DNA from: Candidatus Neoflavobacterium equi
Lineage (GTDB): Bacteria > Bacteroidota > Bacteroidia > Flavobacteriales > Flavobacteriaceae
Assembly (NCBI GenBank): GCA_018065745.1
Contig: JAGHSS010000136.1
Location: 1 to 7,224, forward strand
Direction of reading: 5' to 3'
DNA: 7,224 nt
Shown: in pieces, positions 1-6,277 of the stretch
Layout: each line of letters begins with the position of its first letter
How positions within the stretch are numbered: the first letter of the stretch is position 1
Notes under the pieces: generated by a model
Databases searched by the model: none
Seen by the model: only the letters and a program-made list of their open reading frames with translations
Told to the model about the DNA's origin: nothing
Made by a program: the position numbers and the translations under genes

Positions 1-7
1 TCGCACT

Positions 8-1021
8 ATGATGCACGATACTCAAATTTCAGAATTAAGAGAAGAATTAAATTCACCAAAAAATATAGTACTTATTCCACACAGAAATCCTGATGGAGAT
101 GCCATGGGATCCACTTTGGGATTGGCACAAGCACTACAAGCACTTGGACACCAAACAACTGTAATTTCTCCAAATGATTTTCCAGAATTTTTAGCCTGGA
201 TGCCCAACAGTGAAAAAACTGTTCTTTTTGAAGGAAATACAGAGGCAGCAACGGCGCTTTTAAACGCTGCTGACCTTATATTTACTTTAGATTTTAACGC
301 CTTTCACAGAACGGGAGACCTTATGGGAGGTGTTCTTGCCACTTTAGACAAGACATTTGTCATGATTGACCACCATCAATTGCCAGATCCTTATGCAAAA
401 TACATGTATTCAGACACCAAAATGAGCTCCACCTGTGAAATGGTGTATCACTTTTTGGATGCATTGGGATATACACATTTGCTAGACATTAACGGCGCGA
501 CCTGTTTGTATACAGGAATTGTTACTGATACTGGTTCTTTCAGATTTCCAAACACCACAAGCGTTACACATCAGGTAGTCGCTGCTTTGGTGGATAAAGG
601 CGTTCAAAATGACGTGGTTTACACCAGTCTTTTCAACAACAGCACCTACAGCAGATTGCAATTGTTGGGACAAGCCCTTTCTAATTTAAAATTACTCCCG
701 CAATACAAAGCCTCATACATCACCCTTTCTCAAGAGGAATTAAACAAATTCCAATTCATCAAAGGAGATACAGAAGGCATTGTCAATTATGGATTGTCCA
801 TTAAAGGAATTGACCTTGCGGCCATTTTCATTGAAAATAAAGCAGAAGGTATTATTAAAATTTCCTTCAGATCCCAAGGTTCTTTTGACGTCAATCAATT
901 TGCAAGAGACCATTTCAATGGCGGCGGACATATAAATGCTGCTGGTGGAAAATCTTTTGATACCTTGGCGGTAACAATAGAGAAATTTATTTCTATTTTA
1001 GCAACAGCTAACAACGCATAA
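8..1021 (+). CDS. DHH/DHHA1-family phosphoesterase (NrnA-like oligoribonuclease / pAp phosphatase)
   Basis: Seen: an N-terminal DHH domain with the metal-binding motif HRNPDGDAMGS at residues 25-35, the DHH signature at 121-123 (within MIDHHQ) and DTGSFRFP from residue 174. A C-terminal DHHA1 domain carries the substrate-binding GGGH at 305-308, followed by NAAGG. Family knowledge: these cytoplasmic Mn-dependent enzymes degrade very short oligoribonucleotides (nanoRNA) and often dephosphorylate pAp. The 337-residue length is normal for the family and all key motifs are present, so the enzyme should be active. The frame is open to the left edge of the window. I took the ATG at 8 because the motif positions then fit the family; the ATG at 11 is equally possible, and a start upstream of the window cannot be excluded. 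It lies 2 bases upstream of gldI and probably shares its transcript. The family call is firm; the exact substrate is inferred. Confidence 0.93.
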   Translation: MMHDTQISELREELNSPKNIVLIPHRNPDGDAMGSTLGLAQALQALGHQTTVISPNDFPEFLAWMPNSEKTVLFEGNTEAATALLNAADLIFTLDFNAFHRTGDLMGGVLATLDKTFVMIDHHQLPDPYAKYMYSDTKMSSTCEMVYHFLDALGYTHLLDINGATCLYTGIVTDTGSFRFPNTTSVTHQVVAALVDKGVQNDVVYTSLFNNSTYSRLQLLGQALSNLKLLPQYKASYITLSQEELNKFQFIKGDTEGIVNYGLSIKGIDLAAIFIENKAEGIIKISFRSQGSFDVNQFARDHFNGGGHINAAGGKSFDTLAVTIEKFISILATANNA

Positions 1022-1023
1022 TT

Positions 1024-1566
1024 ATGAAAATTAATAAAATTATTGCTTTTATCGCATTGGGTACACTTTTTGCACAATGTAATTCTCATGAAGCAAGAAA
1101 GCCCATATCACATACCTCAGGTACATTTATCAAAGAATCTATTGACCGCAATAAGAAATTAGTGGACAATGAAGAACAATTGATACAAGCCATAATCAAA
1201 AAAGACACCGCTTCAACATACCTGTCCTCTACTAAAGGATACTGGTATAAATATGACGCTAAAGTAACTGATTCCCTTCCGTTACCGGTCAGAGGTGATG
1301 TTGTTGTCTATGAGTATGAGATTTCTGATTTGGACGGTAAATCCATTTACACCAAAGAGGAATCTAAAGTACAACGCTATGTTGTGGACAAGGAAAATAT
1401 CATGATGGGATTGAGATATGGATTGAAACAAATGAAAAAAGGAGAACAAGTAAGCTTTTACTTCCCTTCTCATATCGCATTTGGATATCACGGGGACAAC
1501 GATGAAATTGGGACCAACCAACCCATTATATGCAAAGTTAAAGTCAATGAAATTATCAAAAACTAA
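1024..1566 (+). CDS. gldI: gliding motility-associated FKBP-type lipoprotein GldI
   Basis: Seen: a lipoprotein signal with a hydrophobic core at residues 6-17 and the acylated cysteine at C19. The EARKPIS stretch just after it is typical of GldI, followed by a helical segment and an FKBP-like domain over about residues 70-180. Family knowledge: GldI is a lipoprotein needed for gliding in Flavobacterium johnsoniae, and gliding there is tied to the type IX secretion machinery. The 180-residue length fits. Aligned by eye to human FKBP12, several active-site positions have changed: F36 to I108, D37 to Y109, W59 to L130, and Y82 to Phe in the AFG turn. The Tyr26 equivalent (Y98) is kept. Isomerase activity may therefore be weak, with a chaperone or structural role more likely (inference). 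The start is 2 bases after the previous stop, with no Shine-Dalgarno motif. A generic FKBP lipoprotein is the alternative, but the N-terminal signature favours GldI. Confidence 0.88.
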   Translation: MKINKIIAFIALGTLFAQCNSHEARKPISHTSGTFIKESIDRNKKLVDNEEQLIQAIIKKDTASTYLSSTKGYWYKYDAKVTDSLPLPVRGDVVVYEYEISDLDGKSIYTKEESKVQRYVVDKENIMMGLRYGLKQMKKGEQVSFYFPSHIAFGYHGDNDEIGTNQPIICKVKVNEIIKN

Positions 1567-1584
1567 AAATTAACCAACTAATAA

Positions 1585-2670
1585 ATGAAGAAAATGACTG
1601 CACTATTATTGAGCCTCGTGGCTTTTTTTGGAGCATGTACAACCAAAACTGAAAAAGTAGAAAAACTTGGAGAAGGGTTGTATGCACAAATTGAAACAAA
1701 CAAAGGAACTATTGTTGTTGCATTGGAATTTGAAAAAACGCCAATCACTGTTGCAAACTTTGTGAGTTTAGCTGAAGGTAAAAACAAATATGTCGACAAA
1801 AAATACACTGGAAAAAAATACTATGACGGAAGTCCATTCCACCGTGTGATCAATGATTTTATGATTCAAACGGGAGATCCAGAAGGTTTGCCTGATGGAA
1901 ACCCAGGATACCGTTTCAAAGATGAGATTGTACCAGAATTAAAACACGACAAAGCAGGTATTCTTTCCATGGCAAATGCAGGACCTGGAACAAATGGTTC
2001 ACAGTTCTTCATCACGCACAAACCAACAGAATGGTTAGACGGTAGACATACGGTATTTGGTCATGTAGTTCAAGGAATTGACATTGTGAACAGCATTGTT
2101 CAAGGAGATAAAATGAACAAGATTACCATTTTGAGAAACGGAGCTAAGGCTAAGAAATTCAAAGCTGAAAAAGTATTTGAAGAATACTATGAGAATTACG
2201 CCAAAGAGCAAAAGAAAATGGAAGAGGCTTCTCAAAAAGTAAGAGCAGACAAAGCGGCAGAATTTGCAAAAGCTAAGGCTGAAGGAACTAAAACACAAAG
2301 TGGCTTAATTTACAAAGTGGTTACTCAAGGTACAGGTGTAAAACCTGCTGCAGGTACCAATGTAAACATCCACTATGCAGGATATTTTGAAGATGGAAAT
2401 TTATTTGACACCTCTGTTCCAGACGTTGCAAAAGCATACGGTAAATTAGATGAACAACGTTTAAAATACAACCAATACCAACCATTACCATTTAAATATG
2501 GAAACAAACAAGGGATGATTCCTGGTTTTATTGAAGGTATTGAGAACATGAACATGGGAGATAAAGTAATAGTTATCATTCCTCCTCATTTAGGATATGG
2601 AGCTGCAGGTGCAGGTGGGGTTATTCCACCAAATGCAACTTTAATATTTGAAATGGAAATGTTACCATAA
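1585..2670 (+). CDS. dual-family peptidyl-prolyl isomerase lipoprotein (cyclophilin-FKBP fusion)
   Basis: Seen: a lipoprotein signal with its cysteine at C18. A cyclophilin domain over about residues 30-190 has FHRVI with the catalytic R87, then F92, M93 and Q95, GSQFFIT at 138-144, and WLDGRH at 150-155; spacing matches human CypA R55/F60/M61/Q63/F113/W121/H126. A Lys/Glu/Ala-rich helical linker spans about 190-236. An FKBP domain over about 237-361 keeps Y264, F274, D275, Y338 and F355 (FKBP12 Y26, F36, D37, Y82, F99), while the W59 position is F315. About 18 extra residues sit between D275 and F315. Family knowledge: cyclophilin-FKBP fusions have been described, including in Flavobacterium. 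Inferred role: an envelope-anchored foldase for exported proteins, probably periplasmic. It lies 18 bases after gldI and a terminator follows, so it is likely the last gene of the operon. Confidence 0.93.
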   Translation: MKKMTALLLSLVAFFGACTTKTEKVEKLGEGLYAQIETNKGTIVVALEFEKTPITVANFVSLAEGKNKYVDKKYTGKKYYDGSPFHRVINDFMIQTGDPEGLPDGNPGYRFKDEIVPELKHDKAGILSMANAGPGTNGSQFFITHKPTEWLDGRHTVFGHVVQGIDIVNSIVQGDKMNKITILRNGAKAKKFKAEKVFEEYYENYAKEQKKMEEASQKVRADKAAEFAKAKAEGTKTQSGLIYKVVTQGTGVKPAAGTNVNIHYAGYFEDGNLFDTSVPDVAKAYGKLDEQRLKYNQYQPLPFKYGNKQGMIPGFIEGIENMNMGDKVIVIIPPHLGYGAAGAGGVIPPNATLIFEMEMLP

Positions 2671-2680
2671 AAAATCAAAA

Positions 2681-2709
2681 CCCCCAACCAGCAGGTTGGG
2701 GGTTTTTTT
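2681..2709 (+). terminator. Rho-independent terminator between convergent genes, possibly bidirectional
   Basis: A perfect 9-bp stem, CCCCCAACC (2681-2689) with GGTTGGGGG (2694-2702), encloses an AGCA loop and is followed by seven T residues (2703-2709). It starts 10 bases after the stop of the cyclophilin-FKBP gene. On the other strand the hairpin follows the stop of the T9SS-cargo gene and is trailed by TTTTGATTTT (complement of 2671-2680), so it may also stop transcription from the right, less strongly. Confidence 0.93.
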
Positions 2710-2713
2710 ATAC

Positions 2714-3556
2714 TTAAATTTTAATAATCTTCTGATTCACAATTCCAGTACTTGTCTGAAATTGCACGGTGTAGATTCCAGCAGCAAAGGAGCTCAAATC
2801 AAAACTGTTTCCAAGCAGAGGCATTGTGGCTCTTTTACCACTTACATCCAACACTTCCACCTCTTGGTGCAAAACATTGGCCTTTTCCAATTTAAATAGT
2901 CCTGTGGACGGATTGGGATATACCGCCACGGCAGACGCTTTTACATCAGACGCTGAAAGTGTACTCAGCACGTTAAACACCAAATGATTCCCCTCAAAAC
3001 CAATCGCTGTGATGTTCACTGGGGTATCAATCTGACACATTGTTGACTTGATAAAAGACGGACCCGTTTCACCAGCGCTATTGGACGCTATGATTACAGC
3101 AGCATCCTCACTCTTGTCATATCCAACTTCCATAATCAACTTTTTTCCCACGGGTACAACCGCATTTAAGGGAACATGGATCAAACGGTTCACATGACGA
3201 AAAAGCACCCTGACAGTATCTGTCGCAACCAATTCATACGATTGTGGAAATTCATTTGGAAATTGGGCGTCCGTAGTGTACAAATTCACGAATACAGGAT
3301 ATCCATTGGGTTCCACATTGGATACAAAAGTCACTCCAAACTCCACACCTGAGACGTGGTATGCTGTGGTAATTCCAAACGTAGACAAGTCAAAAGACCT
3401 GTAATAGGAATTGTCATTAGACTTCAAAACAGTTTCGTCATCCAGACAGGAGACCGTTTCTTGTTGAAATTCTTGACTAAGTGATTGGGAGATTCTTTGC
3501 GCTTGGGCAGACATAGCAAACATAGAAATTGCTATCAAAAGTAGATTTGTTTTCAT
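2714..3556 (-). CDS. secreted protein with T9SS type-A C-terminal sorting domain
   Basis: Seen: a Sec signal peptide, with a hydrophobic stretch at about residues 4-15 and a likely cut after the AQA at 17-19. A beta-rich middle region spans about 35-200 and has two cysteines (C37, C174) that could form a disulfide. The C-terminal sorting domain starts near residue 210 with VYPNPSTG, continues through AAGIYTVQF, and ends in a Lys/Ile-rich tail. Family knowledge: such domains direct proteins across the outer membrane through the type IX system and are often removed on arrival at the surface. The middle region (SYYRSFDLSTFGI, then VPLNAVVPVGKKL and ASNSAGETGPS) resembles a beta-sandwich seen in extracellular bacterial proteins, but I cannot name its ligand. 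No catalytic motif is visible, so binding or adhesion is more likely than enzymatic activity (inference). It is a single gene with its own -7 promoter motif, placed tail to tail with the gldI operon. Confidence 0.9.
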   Translation of the reverse strand: MKTNLLLIAISMFAMSAQAQRISQSLSQEFQQETVSCLDDETVLKSNDNSYYRSFDLSTFGITTAYHVSGVEFGVTFVSNVEPNGYPVFVNLYTTDAQFPNEFPQSYELVATDTVRVLFRHVNRLIHVPLNAVVPVGKKLIMEVGYDKSEDAAVIIASNSAGETGPSFIKSTMCQIDTPVNITAIGFEGNHLVFNVLSTLSASDVKASAVAVYPNPSTGLFKLEKANVLHQEVEVLDVSGKRATMPLLGNSFDLSSFAAGIYTVQFQTSTGIVNQKIIKI

Positions 3557-3577
3557 GGCGTATATTTAAAAATTTAT

Positions 3578-3585
3578 CAAAAATA
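3578..3585 (-). promoter_or_regulatory. candidate Bacteroidota -7 element of the T9SS-cargo gene
   Basis: Read on the minus strand this is TATTTTTG, an exact match to TANNTTTG, ending 21 bases before the ATG. No TTG lies at the usual 17-23 base distance upstream; the nearest TTTG is only 13 bases away. The call therefore rests on the -7 motif and its position. It implies a leader of about 15 bases. Confidence 0.45.
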
Positions 3586-3646
3586 GAAAATCTTTTGACA
3601 AACGCCCCGTGTTTTTTAGTAAAAAATTGGATTTCAACTATATAAC

Positions 3647-3677
3647 AAAAAAAACACCACAATTTATGTGGTGTTTT
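3647..3677 (-). terminator. Rho-independent terminator of the small duplicated-motif gene
   Basis: A perfect 11-bp stem, AAAACACCACA (3651-3661) with TGTGGTGTTTT (3667-3677), encloses a five-base loop. On the minus strand it is followed by a run of eight T (complement of 3647-3654, partly within the stem). It begins 17 bases past the stop of the gene at 3695-4132 and lies upstream of the T9SS-cargo promoter, so the two minus-strand genes should be transcribed separately. Confidence 0.9.
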
Positions 3678-3694
3678 ATAATTTTATAAGAATC

Positions 3695-4132
3695 TTAGCC
3701 TTTGAATTTCCAAACAAAATTGTCTGAATTATCAATCGTTGCTCCCAATTCTGTACAAATGATTTCGTCGTATTCAGAAACAATCGTCAACCAATTTTTT
3801 TCGTTGAAATGGCGCGTCATCGTGTCAATTTCATCCACTTCCCATGCAGTCAATCCCTTTCCGTGGATTTTCTTTTTCACCTCGTCCACGTTCAAACCAA
3901 AAATAGGCAATCCAGCCACTTCCACTTTTGGAGATGTACAGATAATGTAACCCAATCTGAATTCCTCATCCTTGTAAAAAGTCAATCTACTCTTGTGTTC
4001 GTTGTATAAATATATTTTGTTCCCGTCTTCATCCTCAAAAGACTTGTTGGGTTTACCTGCAATTTTCTCGACGTCTTTTTGTTTCATACCAAAAATAAAC
4101 GCTCCGATACCTTGTGATGGAAGTATTTTCAT
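3695..4132 (-). CDS. conserved-looking protein of unknown function with an internal duplication
   Basis: I do not recognise a named family. Seen: 145 residues with no signal peptide or membrane segment, rich in charged and aromatic residues, so probably cytoplasmic. The motif IFG(M/L)xxx(D/E)V occurs twice, at residues 13-21 and 77-85, each followed within a few residues by a GK (26-27 and 91-92). Each copy precedes a strand-rich stretch (RLTFYKDEEFRLGYI at 49-63; WLTIVSEYDEIICTE in the second half). This points to two copies of a small alpha/beta unit. Such two-lobed small proteins include immunity-type and BamE/SmpA-like folds, but that is only a fold-level guess. It is a single gene with its own promoter and terminator, and no toxin gene lies beside it in this window. 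The start is the only Met that includes the first motif in a full unit. Confidence 0.75.
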   Translation of the reverse strand: MKILPSQGIGAFIFGMKQKDVEKIAGKPNKSFEDEDGNKIYLYNEHKSRLTFYKDEEFRLGYIICTSPKVEVAGLPIFGLNVDEVKKKIHGKGLTAWEVDEIDTMTRHFNEKNWLTIVSEYDEIICTELGATIDNSDNFVWKFKG

Positions 4133-4185
4133 AAATAATTTCTTAAAATTTTCTCAATAAATTTATTTAATTTATTTTAGCCACG

Positions 4186-4218
4186 CAAAGGTACGATTAG
4201 TTTGTAATTCGCACCAAA
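4186..4218 (-). promoter_or_regulatory. Bacteroidota -33/-7 promoter of the small duplicated-motif gene
   Basis: On the minus strand the sequence reads TTTG (4218-4215), a 21-base spacer, then TACCTTTG (4193-4186). Both boxes and the spacing fit the TTTG / TANNTTTG promoter of Bacteroidota. The transcription start should fall near 4180, giving a leader of about 45-50 bases. It sits in the divergent gap shared with the TM2-domain operon. Confidence 0.75.
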
Positions 4219-4247
4219 TATTAACAACAATACCAAACAAAAAATTT

Positions 4248-4589
4248 ATGGAACAATCCAAAGTTGACAATTTCTTAATGATGAATTCAAAATATTTTGA
4301 AGCCTATCACTTTGAGTACATCAGAGAAAAATTAACAGCACTTGATGATTCTAAATCAGGATATTTATATTCAGTACCTTTTAAAGACCCTACAAACATG
4401 TTAATCATTTCATTATTAGCAGGAGGGTTTGGTGTGGACCGTTTTCTTTTAGGAGACACCACCATGGGAGTTTTAAAATTAATTACATTAGGTGGATGTG
4501 GAGTCTGGTCCATCATTGACTTGTTTTTAATCATGGGAAAAACAAAAGAATACAACTTTGAACAGTTAAACAATGTTTTATTAAGGTGA
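4248..4589 (+). CDS. TM2-domain membrane protein
   Basis: Seen: a polar, helical N-terminal region of about 45 residues, then a TM2 domain over about 45-95. The domain has two hydrophobic helices joined by a short turn with the hallmark DRF at 64-66 (in GGFGVDRFLLG). This is followed by KLITLGGCGVW at 77-87 and Asp91 in the second helix. Family knowledge: TM2 domains form a two-helix hairpin in many bacterial and animal membrane proteins; the bacterial role is mostly unknown. The 113-residue length is typical. It is the first gene of a four-gene run: its stop TGA (4587-4589) overlaps the GTG start of the next gene (4586-4588). The ATG at 4248 follows an A-rich stretch with no Shine-Dalgarno motif. 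The domain call is firm; the function is not known. Confidence 0.9.
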   Translation: MEQSKVDNFLMMNSKYFEAYHFEYIREKLTALDDSKSGYLYSVPFKDPTNMLIISLLAGGFGVDRFLLGDTTMGVLKLITLGGCGVWSIIDLFLIMGKTKEYNFEQLNNVLLR

Positions 4590-4999
4590 TCAATCAAAAA
4601 AAATTCTATACAGCAGCACTATTCCTTACGGGTAGTGCTTATGTATGGATTATTATAAATTTACTTCAATACGGTTCTCAAAAAATTTCATTGAGCATTT
4701 GTGCGCTTAAAAACATCAGCGGCTATCCCTGTGTTACCTGCGGGAGTACCAGAGCGGTTTTACTCTTTTTCAAAGGTGATTTTACAGCTGCTTTTCTCAT
4801 GAATCCCATCGGTTTTGCAGCCGCCCTATTTTTAGTAGTAGGTCCGTTTTGGATGGCCAAAGACTTGTGGACCAAAAACTTCACCCTCTATGCATGCTGC
4901 AGGAAATCCATTGCAAGCTTAAATAACAAATGGATATTAACCGCCGTCGTTATTTGTCTTTTAGCCCTGTGGTATTGGAACATACAAAAAGGATTATAA
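4586..4999 (+). CDS. DUF2752-family membrane protein
   Basis: Seen: hydrophobic segments at about residues 8-28, 73-90 and 116-131. Between the first two lies the DUF2752 signature: C39, then PCVTCGSTR at 48-56, then KGDFTAAFLMNP at 63-74. Family knowledge: this is a small bacterial inner-membrane family of unknown function with conserved cysteines that could bind metal or undergo redox change. The start is GTG, overlapping the TM2 gene's stop by four bases (GTGA). No ATG in this frame lies before the signature, which supports both the GTG start and translational coupling. Extra cysteines C104 and C105 lie in the loop after the second helix. The next gene begins directly after its stop codon. 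Confidence 0.88.
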   Translation: MINQKKFYTAALFLTGSAYVWIIINLLQYGSQKISLSICALKNISGYPCVTCGSTRAVLLFFKGDFTAAFLMNPIGFAAALFLVVGPFWMAKDLWTKNFTLYACCRKSIASLNNKWILTAVVICLLALWYWNIQKGL

Positions 5000-5434
5000 A
5001 TGAAAATACACACATTATCAACACCGCCTTATGACACTGAATGTGAACGCGCAACCTTTAGCTACCTCATGTCCATCATGGCTGTATTTGCTGGATTACC
5101 CATTCCGATCATCAATTTATTAGCCACCCTTATATTTTATTTTGGCAATAAAAAGTCTACTACTTTTGTCAAATGGCATTGCACACAAGCATTGGTATCC
5201 CAAGCATTTCTCTTCTGTTTCAACAGCATCTCATTTTGGTGGACCATAGACGTCATCTTTGGAGATGCCACCATTACAGATCCCTACATCGCATATATTC
5301 TACTGATATTTATGTTGAATACAGCAGAAATCATCATCACCATGATCACCATGCATCACGTCAGAAAAGGAAAGCACGTCAAATGGTTTCTCTTTGGTGA
5401 AATCACAGATAAACTAATCCCCTTCAACAAATGA
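5000..5434 (+). CDS. multi-pass membrane protein, DUF4870-like
   Basis: Seen: 144 residues with hydrophobic segments at about 20-48 (broken by LPIPIIN, so possibly a re-entrant pair), 62-86 and 96-118. A conserved-looking link, KSTTFVKWHCTQAL at 52-65, recalls the FVxxHxxQAL motif between helices in DUF4870/Tic20-like proteins. The C-terminal tail is basic and aromatic. Family knowledge: DUF4870-type proteins are small bacterial membrane proteins of unknown function. The ATG directly follows the previous stop (TAAATG), and its own stop overlaps the next start (ATGA), so it is translated as part of the four-gene unit. The family call rests on one motif and the membrane layout, so it is moderate; the existence of the gene is near certain. 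Confidence 0.8.
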   Translation: MKIHTLSTPPYDTECERATFSYLMSIMAVFAGLPIPIINLLATLIFYFGNKKSTTFVKWHCTQALVSQAFLFCFNSISFWWTIDVIFGDATITDPYIAYILLIFMLNTAEIIITMITMHHVRKGKHVKWFLFGEITDKLIPFNK

Positions 5435-6213
5435 AAAGTATAGCAGTCAAACTCAGTCTTATGCTTTTGGGAATTACCACAGCATATGCCGCATTAGCGC
5501 AGATTCCATGGACGCGCATTTTGCACGTGGAATCCATTCAGAAAATCTCTGAAGAAAAGTTGGGCAATCTCTACTGGGATTTTATCTCTTCAACAAATAC
5601 AGAAATACATGTTGAAGATGTAATCAAACCCATTGACAGCATTGCCAACAGGCTTTTGACAGCCAACAACATTTCGCCAAAATCCATCCGCATTCACGTG
5701 GTTGAGAATCCAGAAGTAAATGCTTTTGCCCTCCCCAACAGAATAATCATCATCAACAGCGGGTTGTTGGCAAATGCAGGCACAGCAGAAGAATTTGCAG
5801 GTGTTTTAGCGCATGAAATAGCACATATTGAAGAAAACCACGTCATGTCCAAATTGAGAAATGAGATAGGCATACAGTTACTGCTCAGCATCACCTCCAG
5901 CAATCGGGTGACAGATCAACTATTATCCTCATTAAAAGTGTTGACTTCTACTGCTTTTTCAAGAACCTTTGAAAGAGAAGCAGATCAAAAAGGCATATCC
6001 CTGATGAAGCGCGCAAAAATAGACATCAGACCACTCGCTCATTTCTTTGACAAATTACAAAAAGAGAACAACCCCTTAGACCCGTGGATTTCAACACACC
6101 CATTATCGGAACAGCGCAGTCAAAACATAAAAAACACCATTCAAGACCAAACACAGGTCGTTCCATTAGTACATCCATCCACCTGGACAAAATGCAGGTT
6201 AGCATTAGAATAA
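5431..6213 (+). CDS. exported M48-family zinc metalloprotease
   Basis: Seen: a Sec signal peptide with a hydrophobic core at about residues 8-22 and a likely cut after ALA (21-23). The zinc motif HEIAH is at 128-132. The third ligand is in FEREAD, with E181 and D185 forming the M48 ExxxD motif. NAFALPN at about 97-103 is the usual substrate-cleft strand, and a THPLSEQR segment near the C-terminus is typical of M48 enzymes such as BepA and Loiₚ-type proteases. No membrane helix follows the signal and there are no TPR repeats, so it is probably a soluble periplasmic protein of about 237 residues after processing. Family knowledge: related proteases degrade misfolded or stalled envelope proteins. 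All metal ligands are present, so activity is expected. It overlaps the preceding membrane gene by four bases and closes the four-gene run. Confidence 0.92.
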   Translation: MKSIAVKLSLMLLGITTAYAALAQIPWTRILHVESIQKISEEKLGNLYWDFISSTNTEIHVEDVIKPIDSIANRLLTANNISPKSIRIHVVENPEVNAFALPNRIIIINSGLLANAGTAEEFAGVLAHEIAHIEENHVMSKLRNEIGIQLLLSITSSNRVTDQLLSSLKVLTSTAFSRTFEREADQKGISLMKRAKIDIRPLAHFFDKLQKENNPLDPWISTHPLSEQRSQNIKNTIQDQTQVVPLVHPSTWTKCRLALE

Positions 6214-6248
6214 TTCAGAAAACGCACCACTGTTTCCCCACGAATACC

Positions 6249-6256
6249 TATTTTTG
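6249..6256 (+). promoter_or_regulatory. candidate Bacteroidota -7 element of the SDR gene
   Basis: TATTTTTG, an exact match to TANNTTTG, ends 21 bases before the ATG at 6278. It has the same sequence and distance to the start codon as the motif before the T9SS-cargo gene. No clear TTG is found 17-23 bases upstream. It indicates that the SDR gene can be transcribed separately from the four-gene run that ends at 6213. Confidence 0.5.
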
Positions 6257-6277
6257 TAGTACATAAAATAATATAAG

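Noticed and set aside
2648..2899. A plus-strand open frame spanning the terminator and the end of the T9SS-cargo gene.
   Set aside because: It would read through a strong hairpin terminator and lies antisense to the sorting domain; no domain is visible.
3557..3694. Possible small RNA between the two minus-strand genes.
   Set aside because: The sequence is explained by the terminator of one gene and the promoter region of the next; no other structure is seen.
4307..4597. A minus-strand open frame antisense to the TM2 gene.
   Set aside because: It is complementary to a well-supported domain and has no motif of its own.
5173..5400. An open frame with a histidine-rich stretch that looks like a metal-binding peptide.
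   Set aside because: It is a frame shift of the DUF4870-like membrane gene; the histidines come from its ATC/ATG-rich codons, and the real frame has coherent helices and coupled start and stop.
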